64,000 bases of DNA from Paenibacillus sp. UNC451MF (GCF_000686845.1 NZ_JMLS01000001.1:248001-312000), one strand, 5' to 3'. Numbered from the stretch's first letter, positions 42,689 through 51,943 are shown. Numbers and translations are program-made. Notes: generated by a model not told the origin, from the sequence alone.

Positions 42689-44836
42689 ATGTTAGTCAAA
42701 AAACGATGGCGCCGGCCGTTATTCCTTCTGCTTGCAATCGCAATGTTTGCCTCGGTTATGATGCCTATGACAGCATTAGCTTGGGTGCCTTACGATACGA
42801 ACTATAAGGACGGATTCGATCAGCTTGTCTGGACACAGTCGGCTTATACACCGGTTGAAGTTATGGGGCGCGAAATCTATGTCCCGGATCCTAAGGATCC
42901 TAGCAAGCAGGTGTTTTCACCGCTTGTTCAGCCTAAAGGGATTTTTATCGATGACAAGGACAACATTTACATTGCCGATACGGGGAACAACCGGATCGTT
43001 CATTTAGATGAGAATGGAGTTTTTAAACGGATTATTGATGTGAAGGAAAGTCCGTTGAAAAAGCCCGAGGGTGTCTTCATTGATAAAAACGGAGATATTT
43101 ACGTTGCCGATACAGGTAACAAGCGTGTGTTACGGTTAGATAGTAACGGTAAAATGATCCGCAAGTTCGAACGTCCGGATACGAAGTTCTTGCCTGAATC
43201 ATTCAAGTACGATCCGATTAAGGTTGCAGTAGATAAGCGCGGCTTCCTTTACATTGCAACACTGGGCGGATATCAAGGCTTGCTTCAACTAGATCCAGAA
43301 GGTAACTTCCAAAGCTTCTTCGGAGCTAACAAAACGGACTTTTCGGTTATGGATGCTTTGAAACGGATGCTGTATACACGTGAAATGTATTTGAGAGAAA
43401 TCAGTAAGCTGCCTGGATCTGTAAGCAGCGTTACGATTGATCAAAATGGTTTTATTTATACGGTAACTAAAGAAGTTGCGAATGGTCAGATCAAAAAGCT
43501 CAATATTGCCGGAAAAGATTTGCTGGCAACGAAGAATGACACATCAGCTACCGGCGATGCAGTTAAAACGTTCGGGGAAGTGCGCTTTCCAAGCAGAGAT
43601 AAGCTGACTCCTAAGCTGAATGATTTGACGGTTGACCGCAATGGCAATATTACGGCAATTGATTCTACTTTAAAATATGTGAATCAGTACGATGCTAACG
43701 GCAATCTATTGTTTTTCTGGTCGGGAGACACGGCTGCTTCTTCCTCCAAGCTAGGGGTAGTTAAGACACCGTCTGCAATTGCTTCCAACTCTCAGAACCA
43801 TTTGTTCATTCTTGATGAGGAAAACAACGTAGTACAAGTGTTCCGCTTGTCGGAATTTGGTGAATTGGTTCATAAGGCGAACCAATTGACGCAGGAAGGC
43901 CGCTATGAAGAGAGTGAGAAGCCTTGGCAGGAAGTACTGCGGTTAAACGCATATTATACACCTGCTATGTTGGGTCTCGCTAAAGCGGCTTACAAAAAGG
44001 GTGACTACGAGCTAGCGGAGAAATTGTTCTATGATGCAGGACAAATTCAAGGCTATTCAGATTCCTTCTGGCAAATTCGATTGATTTGGTTCCAGAAAAA
44101 TTTCGGTTTGTTAATGAACATCGTCATTATTGTCGGTGTCGGATATTTCTTATTCGAACGTCTTACACGTAAACGCGAATTCCGTAAAAAATGGCGTAAC
44201 CGCCAAAGATCGAAAATTCCTTTGGTCATTCAACTGAAGCATGCTTTCTATATCTTGAAGCATCCGATCGACGGATTCAGCGCCATTCGTTATGAAGGTA
44301 AAGGCGGCTTCGCGAGCAGTACTATTATGCTGGTGTTGGCATTGGTATCATTTTGTATCTATAGAGCATTTACTAACTTTACATTTAACCCGGCCGTTGT
44401 GCTGGATGTGAATCTCGTTACAGTGTTCTTCCAATTCATGGTATTGTGGGTAGGCTGGATCATATCCAACTACTTGATTAGTACGATTTATCGCGGTGAG
44501 GGCAGATTCAGAGACGTTGCTTTCGGAAGCACGTATGCTTTGTTCCCAATCGTATTGGTAGGATTACCGTTAACACTGATCTCCAACGCAATGACATTAA
44601 GTGAAAGCGCGATTTTTTCCTTCTTGCAAGTTGCAATGATAATATGGGTCGGTGCACTCATGTTCTGGAAAGTACAATCGATGCAAAACTACAGTGTCGG
44701 CGAAACGATTATGAATATTTTCTTATCGTTGGTTACTATGACGCTTCTAGGCGTGCTCATATTCATTACATTCGGATTAAGCAGTGAGTTGAAAGACTTC
44801 TTCTATTCGATCTATCAGGAGGTGACGATCCGATGA
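42689..44836 (+). CDS. NHL-repeat / TPR / Yip1-domain membrane protein
   Basis: 715 residues with an unusual architecture. Residues 1-31 form a signal peptide or first TM. NHL beta-propeller repeats follow from about residue 84 (GIFIDDKDNIYIADTGNNRI, GVFIDKNGDIYVADTGNKRV, and degenerate repeats to ~370). A TPR-like segment is at ~395-455 (EGRYEESEKPWQEVLRLNA; YKKGDYELAEKLFYDAG). One TM lies at ~473-490, a basic loop follows, then a Yip1-type domain with about five TMs (515-715). The propeller and TPR would lie outside the cell and the Yip1 part in the membrane. Role unknown; its position between ABC genes suggests a scaffold or sensor for the importer. Confidence 0.85.
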   Translation: MLVKKRWRRPLFLLLAIAMFASVMMPMTALAWVPYDTNYKDGFDQLVWTQSAYTPVEVMGREIYVPDPKDPSKQVFSPLVQPKGIFIDDKDNIYIADTGNNRIVHLDENGVFKRIIDVKESPLKKPEGVFIDKNGDIYVADTGNKRVLRLDSNGKMIRKFERPDTKFLPESFKYDPIKVAVDKRGFLYIATLGGYQGLLQLDPEGNFQSFFGANKTDFSVMDALKRMLYTREMYLREISKLPGSVSSVTIDQNGFIYTVTKEVANGQIKKLNIAGKDLLATKNDTSATGDAVKTFGEVRFPSRDKLTPKLNDLTVDRNGNITAIDSTLKYVNQYDANGNLLFFWSGDTAASSSKLGVVKTPSAIASNSQNHLFILDEENNVVQVFRLSEFGELVHKANQLTQEGRYEESEKPWQEVLRLNAYYTPAMLGLAKAAYKKGDYELAEKLFYDAGQIQGYSDSFWQIRLIWFQKNFGLLMNIVIIVGVGYFLFERLTRKREFRKKWRNRQRSKIPLVIQLKHAFYILKHPIDGFSAIRYEGKGGFASSTIMLVLALVSFCIYRAFTNFTFNPAVVLDVNLVTVFFQFMVLWVGWIISNYLISTIYRGEGRFRDVAFGSTYALFPIVLVGLPLTLISNAMTLSESAIFSFLQVAMIIWVGALMFWKVQSMQNYSVGETIMNIFLSLVTMTLLGVLIFITFGLSSELKDFFYSIYQEVTIR

Positions 44837-47178
44837 GACATAAACGTACCAAAATAGTCCTCTCCGCGACACTGGCCGCTACGCTTAGCCTATCTCTATT
44901 TGCTACGCAAGCGGTTCAGACGATTAATGCGGCGGATCCACCGGCAGCTGGCTCGGGTGCTGCAGCAGATAATGCTGCTAAGCCTGATGCTGCTGCGCAA
45001 ACTCCTGCAGCTAATACGGCAGCACCGGCTCAAGCAGCAGCACCAGCGGCAACTGCGCCAGTGGATGTCAACAAAGTGAAGGCAGAGCTGCCGAGTGATG
45101 CGAACTTTAAGCTTGCAGCACAAAGCGATAAGCTGAAGCTAATGGTAGATAGCACAACGGGGCACTTCCAGGTGGAAGACAAGCGTAACGGCGAAATATG
45201 GCGTTCCTACCCGAATGTAGATCTATGGCCTCAGGAAACGATCACGGGAACGTGGAGAAACAACCTCCGCTCCCCGATCATGGTCGAATATATCGATGCT
45301 GCAAACTTTAAGTCACAGCCTAAGATGACAAGTCTTATTGAAGATAAAGGTGTGCTCGAAGGGTTCCAGACGACAGCAACTGGCTTCAAGGTGACGTTTA
45401 ACTTTAAAACATCCGGATTCAAAATTCCGGTTGAAGTGAATGTAAAAGATGATTTCGTAGAAACGAAAATTATCGATAGCGGTATTGAGGAAGGAAAACT
45501 CAGTCTGCTGAACCTGAAGCTGTATCCGATGTTTGGCGCCGAGCCTTCCATCGGTCAGGATGGCTACATGGTTGTTCCTGACGGCTCCGGTGCATTGATC
45601 CGCTTCAAACAAAAACAAATTAATGATAAGTCGATTTATCGTGAGAACATGTATGGCAGTGACATTTCGTTCTATGCGGAAAGAACAGCCCGTCAGCAAG
45701 CTAAAATGCCAGTATTCGGTATGAAGTCCGGAGATAAAGCGTTCGTAGCCATCATGACCGGTGGAGAAGAATATTCCAAAGTATTCGGATCCCCGTCCGG
45801 TGCCTTCGGCCAATCCAACTGGATCACGTCGGAATGGCAATATCGGATCAAGTTTTTCCAGAACACAAGTAAAAAAGGTAACGCAGGCTTCTTCACCTAC
45901 AGTAAACAACGGTTTACTTCGGATCAACGCAGCACACGTTACTACTTGCTTGATAAAACGAATGCTGACTATGTCGGCATGGCTTCCAAATACCGCGAAT
46001 ATCTAATGAAGGAACAAGGCATTAAGCCGCTTCAGGCGACTTCGAATAAAATTCCGATGTTCGTAGATATCGTTGGTGCAGACGTGAAAAAGGGAATGCT
46101 GTGGGACAAATATTTGCTCGGAACTTCCACCTCTCAAGCGATGGAAATGGTGAAGAGACTGTATGGTCTTGGCATCGAAAATATGTCCATCCAATACTTG
46201 GGTTGGCAGAAGGGGGGATATAGCTCATTCGGTGGCTTATTCCCAGTAGATAAGCGATTGGGCGGCAATGAAGGTATGAAGCAATTCATCCAATTTGCTC
46301 ATTCCTTGAAGGTTCCTGTCTATCTGACAGCGAACTACACGTATAACAATAATGAACGAGACGGCTTTAATGCGAGATATGACGGTATGCGTAACCTTGC
46401 GGGCAAGCTGATGGATTTCGAAATGTTTGCAAGCCGCGACACAATTACTCAAATGAGTCCGAAGTTCTCCGAAAAGTCTCTGGAGAAAGATATGAAGGAT
46501 TTCAAAGCACTGGGTGCGGACGGCATTTATTTCGAGGACGGGATTGGCCGTTACTTGAACAGTGACTTCAATACTCGTGCACCTTCTACAAGAACGGAAA
46601 CTATGCATACGCAGCAAGACATGTTGAAGCAAACGAAGGATACGTTGGGCGGAGTAAGTGTGGAAAGAGCTAACATGTACACACTCAAGGATGTTACTCA
46701 TATCCATCGCTTAGCTGATGATTATTCGTACGACTTGTTCATCGATGAATCTGTACCGTTTTTACAAATTGCGCTGCATGGGTTGGTAACTTATTCTTCT
46801 GGCTGGTCCAACTTGCGTGATCAATACAAGACGGAAATGCTGCGCAGTATCGAATATGGCGCAAGTCCTTCGTTCATCTTTACCCATGCTCTGTCTGAGG
46901 AAATGAAGGGTGCTTATTCCGTTTATTACTACAGTATGAATGTGCATGATTGGGAATCTACAGCAGTTGAGGAATATCAACGCTACAATAAAGCTTTGGG
47001 CGATGTACAAACCAAGTTTATTGTAGGCCACAAAACAATTGCTCCGAACGTAAAGGAAGTCACCTACGACGGAGGCAAAAAAGTGGTTATCAACTATAAC
47101 ACAACGCCATATAACGATGGCAAAGTGAATATTCCGGCTCAAGACTTTATCGTAGTACAAGGAGGGGGAGGCCAATGA
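44833..47178 (+). CDS. Exported DUF5696-like protein with TIM-barrel glycosidase-like fold
   Basis: 781 residues. Signal peptide to about residue 34, then an Ala/Pro/Thr-rich low-complexity linker (~35-75). A beta-rich region (~80-330) includes KLMVDSTTGHFQVEDKRNG and PDGSGALIRF. A TIM-barrel-like part (~395-650) has Asp/Glu-rich strand ends such as ADGIYFEDGIG and LFIDESVPFLQIALHG, as in alpha-galactosidase-type clans. Catalytic activity is not established. I assign it to the DUF5696 group from memory of its context and sequence style. It overlaps both neighbours by four bases (ATGA). Confidence 0.7.
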   Translation: MRHKRTKIVLSATLAATLSLSLFATQAVQTINAADPPAAGSGAAADNAAKPDAAAQTPAANTAAPAQAAAPAATAPVDVNKVKAELPSDANFKLAAQSDKLKLMVDSTTGHFQVEDKRNGEIWRSYPNVDLWPQETITGTWRNNLRSPIMVEYIDAANFKSQPKMTSLIEDKGVLEGFQTTATGFKVTFNFKTSGFKIPVEVNVKDDFVETKIIDSGIEEGKLSLLNLKLYPMFGAEPSIGQDGYMVVPDGSGALIRFKQKQINDKSIYRENMYGSDISFYAERTARQQAKMPVFGMKSGDKAFVAIMTGGEEYSKVFGSPSGAFGQSNWITSEWQYRIKFFQNTSKKGNAGFFTYSKQRFTSDQRSTRYYLLDKTNADYVGMASKYREYLMKEQGIKPLQATSNKIPMFVDIVGADVKKGMLWDKYLLGTSTSQAMEMVKRLYGLGIENMSIQYLGWQKGGYSSFGGLFPVDKRLGGNEGMKQFIQFAHSLKVPVYLTANYTYNNNERDGFNARYDGMRNLAGKLMDFEMFASRDTITQMSPKFSEKSLEKDMKDFKALGADGIYFEDGIGRYLNSDFNTRAPSTRTETMHTQQDMLKQTKDTLGGVSVERANMYTLKDVTHIHRLADDYSYDLFIDESVPFLQIALHGLVTYSSGWSNLRDQYKTEMLRSIEYGASPSFIFTHALSEEMKGAYSVYYYSMNVHDWESTAVEEYQRYNKALGDVQTKFIVGHKTIAPNVKEVTYDGGKKVVINYNTTPYNDGKVNIPAQDFIVVQGGGGQ

Positions 47179-48041
47179 ATCGCAAATTGAAATTGAGCTC
47201 CGCCACTCTCCGTAAAGTGGAAGGTTCTTTATTTATCGCACCATGGGTTATCGGATTTCTAGGTTTCATCGCTTTTCCATTGGTATATTCGTTCTATATG
47301 AGCTTTAACCGTGTAAAAATTACGGCCGGCGGCGTGGAATACTCGCCGGTCGGCTTCCAGTACTACCGTGAAATTTTGTTCGCGGATGGCGGGCTGCTGT
47401 ATAATGATTTGCTCCCGTTTTTACGCCAAGCGTTGATGATGATTCCGGTCATCGTAGTGTTCTCGCTTCTTATTGCAATCCTGCTTAACCAAAAGTTTGT
47501 CGGGCGTTCCTTCTTTAGGGTGATATTCTTCCTGCCAGTCATATTCTCCACAGGCCAAATCATCCAGGAGTTTATTACGCAGGGTGAAGGAACCTTGTCC
47601 TTTGTTCAAGAGTTTGAACTAGGCAGCTATATTAATACGTATTTGCCTAAAGCGTGGGCAGCACCGTTAAACTCTATCATCAATTCATTCGTACTTATCT
47701 TGTGGTACTCCGGTGTACAAATTTTGATCTTCCTTGCTGGACGTCAAACCATCTCGGCTTCTGTTTATGAAGCAGCACGGATTGATGGAGCAGATCCTTG
47801 GGAAACATTCTGGAAAATCACATTGCCAGGTTTAACACCATTTATCTTGCTGAACTTGATTTATACCGTTGTCGACTTGTTCACATTCCCGTCCAACCCG
47901 ATTATTTCCAAGGTTAACACGACCAATTACGGGTTATCTAGTGCTCTTGCTTGGATTTACTTGATGATCGTATTGCTCTTCTTAGGTATTGTGCTGTTCA
48001 TCTTCTCAAGGGTGACCAAATCCTCAAGCGGAGCAAAATAG
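47175..48041 (+). CDS. Sugar ABC transporter permease, second pair (MalF type)
   Basis: 288 residues with six membrane segments; EAA loop EAARIDGADPWETFWKITLP near residue 198. It overlaps the DUF5696-like gene by four bases. It is not a duplicate of the permease at 40790: the sequences differ widely outside the EAA loop. Confidence 0.9.
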   Translation: MNRKLKLSSATLRKVEGSLFIAPWVIGFLGFIAFPLVYSFYMSFNRVKITAGGVEYSPVGFQYYREILFADGGLLYNDLLPFLRQALMMIPVIVVFSLLIAILLNQKFVGRSFFRVIFFLPVIFSTGQIIQEFITQGEGTLSFVQEFELGSYINTYLPKAWAAPLNSIINSFVLILWYSGVQILIFLAGRQTISASVYEAARIDGADPWETFWKITLPGLTPFILLNLIYTVVDLFTFPSNPIISKVNTTNYGLSSALAWIYLMIVLLFLGIVLFIFSRVTKSSSGAK

Positions 48042-48058
48042 AAAGGAGGCGAAACGGA

Positions 48059-49027
48059 ATGCAAAAAGTAATAAGAGATATAAAAAACGTACGCTTCGAT
48101 TCTCATACGTTTAAATCATGGCTTTTATCGACCAAGCGTTTATTGATTGGTAAGGAAGCCGATAAAGGTTTAATTTTTAGACTCTTTATGTATCTAATTC
48201 TAATCGACGTTGCTTTTATCTATGTGAAGCCTATCATTTACATGATTACAACCATGATAAAAGATTCGTCCAACTTACTTGATCCTGCCGTTATCTGGGT
48301 GCCGCGTTCCTTCTTTACGGGGCATCTCCAGGAAGCGTTCCGCCTGTTGAAATATTCGAATGCTTTCTTTATTAGTATGACGGTATCGTTGAGCGTTGCA
48401 GTGCTGCAAGTTATATCTTGCGCAATTGCTGGATATGCATTTGCAAGACTGGATTTTCCACTCAAGAAATTCTGGTTCGTCTGTCTCATCTTTACATTCG
48501 TCATGCCGCCTCAGGTTACGATTTTGCCATCCATCCTGTTGTTTAAAGACTTTGGATGGATCAATACGTACTTGCCGCTTATAATTCCTGCCATCTTCGG
48601 GCACGGGTTGAAGGGCGCGTTGTTCGTTATTATTTATCGACAGTTCTTCAGTACACTGCCTAAGGAATTGGAAGAAGCAGCAAAAATGGACGGCGCAAGC
48701 GTGTTCAGAGTGTTTTTCCGAGTTATGCTTCCGATCTCGACTTCGGCGATTATCGTCGTATTCTTGTTCTCCTTCGTATGGAACTGGAACGATTTCTATT
48801 ACCCAACGATGTATATGTTCGGGGCTAAAGAGGTTCCGTTATCCATCAGTTTGTCTCGTTTGGCTGCATCGTTAACAGCAGAAGCGGAGCAAGCGGGTCC
48901 GAGTATTTTTGCGGAGCCAATCAAAATGGCCGCATCATTCTTAATCATTATGCCGGTTCTGGTCGTTTACACGTTTACTCAACGTTGGTTCGTAGAAGGC
49001 GTAGAACGTACAGGTCTTGTAGAGTAG
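48059..49027 (+). CDS. Sugar ABC transporter permease, second pair (MalG type)
   Basis: 322 residues from ATG 48059, just after AAAGGAGG; earlier in-frame codons overlap the previous gene without a site. Six membrane segments with a long N-terminal cytoplasmic tail. EAA loop EAAKMDGASVFRVFFRVMLP. Last gene of the operon, followed by twin terminators. Confidence 0.9.
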   Translation: MQKVIRDIKNVRFDSHTFKSWLLSTKRLLIGKEADKGLIFRLFMYLILIDVAFIYVKPIIYMITTMIKDSSNLLDPAVIWVPRSFFTGHLQEAFRLLKYSNAFFISMTVSLSVAVLQVISCAIAGYAFARLDFPLKKFWFVCLIFTFVMPPQVTILPSILLFKDFGWINTYLPLIIPAIFGHGLKGALFVIIYRQFFSTLPKELEEAAKMDGASVFRVFFRVMLPISTSAIIVVFLFSFVWNWNDFYYPTMYMFGAKEVPLSISLSRLAASLTAEAEQAGPSIFAEPIKMAASFLIIMPVLVVYTFTQRWFVEGVERTGLVE

Positions 49028-49036
49028 AAGGGAAAA

Positions 49037-49063
49037 AGCCTGATGAAAATTCAGGCTTTTTTT
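49037..49063 (+). terminator. Terminator of the large ABC operon (first of twins)
   Basis: AGCCTGA (49037-49043), loop TGAAAAT, TCAGGCT (49051-49057) and seven T. The stem is the same as in the hairpin at 49179. Confidence 0.85.
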
Positions 49064-49178
49064 CTATTTAAAAGCGTTGTTTTCTTTTCTATCAGTGAAA
49101 GGCTCGTCCTTGGTTATTTCCCGGGAAAAGGAGGGCTGACAGAACTAAATCCAATTTTTCTCTAAATTTGTCAACGTG

Positions 49179-49203
49179 AGCCTGAGAAAATCAGGCTTTT
49201 TTT
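49179..49203 (+). terminator. Second terminator with the same stem
   Basis: AGCCTGA (49179-49185), loop GAAAA, TCAGGCT (49191-49197), then T-run. Identical stem to 49037-49057, different loop. The 115 bases between hold a TTTCCCGGGAAA palindrome (49117-49128) but no clear copy of the 195-bp repeat. Confidence 0.8.
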
Positions 49204-49233
49204 CTTGTCTAATTCCAGTTAGACAAGTAATAT
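49204..49233 (+). promoter_or_regulatory. Promoter of the two-component system overlapped by a perfect 9-bp dyad
   Basis: TTGTCT (49205-49210), 17-base spacer, TAATAT (49228-49233). CTTGTCTAA (49204-49212) and TTAGACAAG (49219-49227) form a perfect inverted repeat exactly covering -35 and spacer. It looks like an operator; the binding protein is unknown. Confidence 0.6.
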
Positions 49234-49255
49234 GGAGAAATAGGGGGAATTTTGA

Positions 49256-49969
49256 ATGCATATATTACTTGTGGAGGACGAGCTAAAAATCCGCGAAGTA
49301 GTCACCGCATATTTAAAGAATGAAGGTTGGGAAGTCGATTGTACCGCTAACGGCTTGGAAGCCGTCCGATTGTTCGATAATGGCTCCTATGATCTTGTTA
49401 TTTTGGATCTTATGCTTGAGGGCATGTCGGGAGAAGAAGTATGCCAACAAATTCGGGCGAAATCGGTTGTACCCATAATCATGCTTACTTCCAAGTCAAG
49501 AGAAAGCGATACGATAGCAGGATTAAATTTGGGTGCTGATGATTATATAGCTAAACCTTTCAGAGTAAAAGAAGTCATTGCAAGAATTCACGCACTCAGA
49601 CGCCGAATTCATGCTTATAAAGCCGATACGGTCAAACAGCATGTTTTGACCTTTGACAGGGGACAACTTGTCGTTGATTTGGAAGCAAATACGCTGCTGG
49701 TACGAGGTGTCCACGCTAATTTAACGACAACAGAATTCAAGCTGTTAACGGTGTTTACGAGCAAACCGGGTAAGATTTGGTCGCGAAGTGATTTATCCTT
49801 TCACGTGCTTGGCTATCGGTTTCAAGGGGATAGTCGTTCCATTGATACTCATGTAAAAAATTTGCGTAAAAAAATAGAGGAAGATACCAAAGAGCCGCGC
49901 TATATTCTTACAATGGTAGGATCGGGTTATAAATTTGCTGCTGAATCGGATACGAAGGAAACGACTTGA
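49256..49969 (+). CDS. OmpR/PhoP-family response regulator
   Basis: 237 residues. Receiver domain with acidic pair Glu7-Asp8, phospho-acceptor Asp51 (VILDLML) and the Thr/Lys of MLTSK. Winged-helix DNA-binding domain from about residue 130 (TTTEFKLLTVFTSKPGKIWS; SRSIDTHVKNLRKKIE). RBS AGGGGGAA. The kinase gene overlaps its stop. It lies directly after the large ABC operon, whose promoter carries the sort of direct repeats OmpR-family proteins bind; control of that operon is an inference. Confidence 0.93.
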   Translation: MHILLVEDELKIREVVTAYLKNEGWEVDCTANGLEAVRLFDNGSYDLVILDLMLEGMSGEEVCQQIRAKSVVPIIMLTSKSRESDTIAGLNLGADDYIAKPFRVKEVIARIHALRRRIHAYKADTVKQHVLTFDRGQLVVDLEANTLLVRGVHANLTTTEFKLLTVFTSKPGKIWSRSDLSFHVLGYRFQGDSRSIDTHVKNLRKKIEEDTKEPRYILTMVGSGYKFAAESDTKETT

Positions 49970-51342
49970 TGATGATTAAAGTATTTCGCAAAATGGAAGT
50001 CATATTATTTATAACGCTCCAAAGCTGTTTTATATTAATTATTTCGATTGTTGCTTATGGCTATAATTTTAACTGGCAGGATGTGTTTGCGCATTATCAG
50101 GAGGATCAATTGAAGGTAAACGCTTTCAAATTGATCGATGATATGCGTAATGATAATTTGTCGGTCGGTCCTTATTCGGAAGAACAGAAGTCCTGGTTGA
50201 ACCGCAGAGCGACTCTATACGGCATTCTGGTCCGCTATGGCGAGGACAAGAAGAATCCTTGGTTCGATATGTTTACTCGTGTACCGGATCAGAAGGATCT
50301 TATATTACAGGAATATCCTGTGGTTGCTAAAGGTGAAACCCGTGGAATTCTGCAAGTAGGGTATTTGAAGACATTGGATCATATAGATCCGAATGTTATT
50401 GCATACCAAAAAATGATGGAAACCCGTTCAGCGCTTCTTTATGGCGTCATCATTTTGATTTCTGTTTTGGTCAGCTTTGTTGTTGCTCGTTTGCTGTCCG
50501 CTCATCTGCAGAGGCTTCAGGAAACCGCCAATAAAATACGACTTGGCAATTGGGATGTACAAGCAGCGGTAAGAGGTCCTGAAGAGGTCAGACGGCTTGC
50601 ATTGACTTTAAATGAGCTTTCTAGAGAGCTGAAGAAGCAGGAGGACTGGCGCCATCATCTCATGGAGGACTTGACCCATGAGCTTCGAACGCCGCTTACA
50701 TCGATGCTGTCACAGCTGGAAGCTATGATCGACGGTATTTATGAAGTCGATATGGAATGGCTTCAGCAAATCTATGATGAGCTGATCCGGCTTACCCGAC
50801 TGATGAATGATATGGAGCGCTTATCAGAAGCAGAGGCTGCCCGATTTACGATTCATATCAAAAGAATTAACATCGTTCAATTGACTCAAAACGTCTACCG
50901 TAATTTTCAACAGATGGCCAAGAGTAAAGGCGTTAAGCTGCAGTTTGTCCCTACTAATGCGCCATGCTATGCAGAGATTGACCGTGATAAAATGATCCAG
51001 ATCATTTCCAATATTGTATCCAATGCGATTAAATATACGGATGAAGGCGGTAAAGTAACGATTGGCGTAGATTGGACCACGGACTCTACAATCATTTACT
51101 GTCAGGATACAGGCATAGGAATTAGCCAAGCGGATTTGCCCTATGTATTTAATCGCTTGTATCGCGTAGATAAGTCGAGATCCCGTTTCAGCGGAGGAGT
51201 CGGACTCGGGTTAAGTATTGTCAAGGCATTAGTCGAGGCACACGAGGGAAAAATTGAGGTCACGAGTAAGCTTGGGCAGGGCTCTAAATTCATGGTTACG
51301 ATCCCGAATGTATATAAGTCATTGGAGCAGCAGTTAATGTAA
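49969..51342 (+). CDS. Membrane sensor histidine kinase
   Basis: 457 residues from ATG 49969; a TTG at 49966 and ATG at 49972 are alternatives, with AAGGAAA upstream. Two membrane segments (~10-32 and ~153-172) bracket an extracellular sensor of about 120 residues. A HAMP linker follows, then the phospho-acceptor block EDLTHELRTPLTSML near residue 235, N box NIVSNAIKYTDEGG, DTGIGI and GVGLGLSIV. Cognate of the response regulator. The signal is unknown. Confidence 0.92.
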   Translation: MMIKVFRKMEVILFITLQSCFILIISIVAYGYNFNWQDVFAHYQEDQLKVNAFKLIDDMRNDNLSVGPYSEEQKSWLNRRATLYGILVRYGEDKKNPWFDMFTRVPDQKDLILQEYPVVAKGETRGILQVGYLKTLDHIDPNVIAYQKMMETRSALLYGVIILISVLVSFVVARLLSAHLQRLQETANKIRLGNWDVQAAVRGPEEVRRLALTLNELSRELKKQEDWRHHLMEDLTHELRTPLTSMLSQLEAMIDGIYEVDMEWLQQIYDELIRLTRLMNDMERLSEAEAARFTIHIKRINIVQLTQNVYRNFQQMAKSKGVKLQFVPTNAPCYAEIDRDKMIQIISNIVSNAIKYTDEGGKVTIGVDWTTDSTIIYCQDTGIGISQADLPYVFNRLYRVDKSRSRFSGGVGLGLSIVKALVEAHEGKIEVTSKLGQGSKFMVTIPNVYKSLEQQLM

Positions 51343-51376
51343 TCCGTCAGGCTCATGCTCGAAGGAGGCAACGTCT

Positions 51377-51940
51377 TTGAACTTTTACGGTCAAAATGTA
51401 CTTCCGGCTGTCCGGAAAATGAGGGACCTGGAGCTGCTGCTGAAGAGCAGGTTCACTTATTTGGTTTTACTAGATATTCATATTTCCCAGTTGACCAGTA
51501 TCGTGCAGCTGGCAAGAACCCACCAAAAGAAGATGTTGATCCACGCCGATTTGATTCAAGGCTTGAAAAACGATGAATACGCTGTTGAATTTTTATGCCA
51601 ATCGGTGAAACCTGCTGGTATCATCTCGACGAAAAGTGCTGCTATAGCAACGGCGAAAAAGAATAAGGTTTTGGCGATTCAGCGACATTTTCTGCTTGAT
51701 ACGACAGCCTTAGAGATGACTTATAAAATTACGGAGAAAGTACAGCCGGATTATATTGAAGTGCTGCCGGGCATTATGCCTCATATTATTGCGGAAATGA
51801 GAGAGCAGCTGGGCATTCCGATTTTGGCGGGAGGATTAATTCGAACCGTGGAGGATGTGGAAATGGCTATAAAAGCGGGGGCGGTCGCCGTAACGACCTC
51901 CCGCAAAGAAATATGGAGTCAATATGAAGTGCTTCAATAA
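51377..51940 (+). CDS. glpP: Glycerol uptake operon antiterminator GlpP
   Basis: 187 residues from a TTG start with GAAGGAGG eight bases upstream. The sequence follows GlpP over its length (LLDIHISQLTSIV; MLIHADLIQGLKND; PAGIISTKSA; IEVLPGIMPHII; PILAGGLI). GlpP binds glycerol-3-phosphate and then the leader RNA of glp transcripts, preventing termination. A suitable leader terminator lies before glpD at 53662-53727. It ends only three bases from the convergent glpD stop. Confidence 0.93.
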   Translation: MNFYGQNVLPAVRKMRDLELLLKSRFTYLVLLDIHISQLTSIVQLARTHQKKMLIHADLIQGLKNDEYAVEFLCQSVKPAGIISTKSAAIATAKKNKVLAIQRHFLLDTTALEMTYKITEKVQPDYIEVLPGIMPHIIAEMREQLGIPILAGGLIRTVEDVEMAIKAGAVAVTTSRKEIWSQYEVLQ

Positions 51941-51943
51941 TAG

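Noticed and set aside
45313-45927. 204-codon open frame on the minus strand inside the DUF5696-like gene
   Set aside because: Opposite a real gene with overlapping neighbours; no start signal.
47951-48058. N-terminal extension of the last permease
   Set aside because: It overlaps the preceding permease gene without a ribosome site; AAAGGAGG directly precedes the ATG at 48059.
40790-49027. The two permease pairs as a recent tandem duplication
   Set aside because: The proteins differ widely outside the EAA loop and are separated by unrelated genes, so a recent duplication is unlikely.
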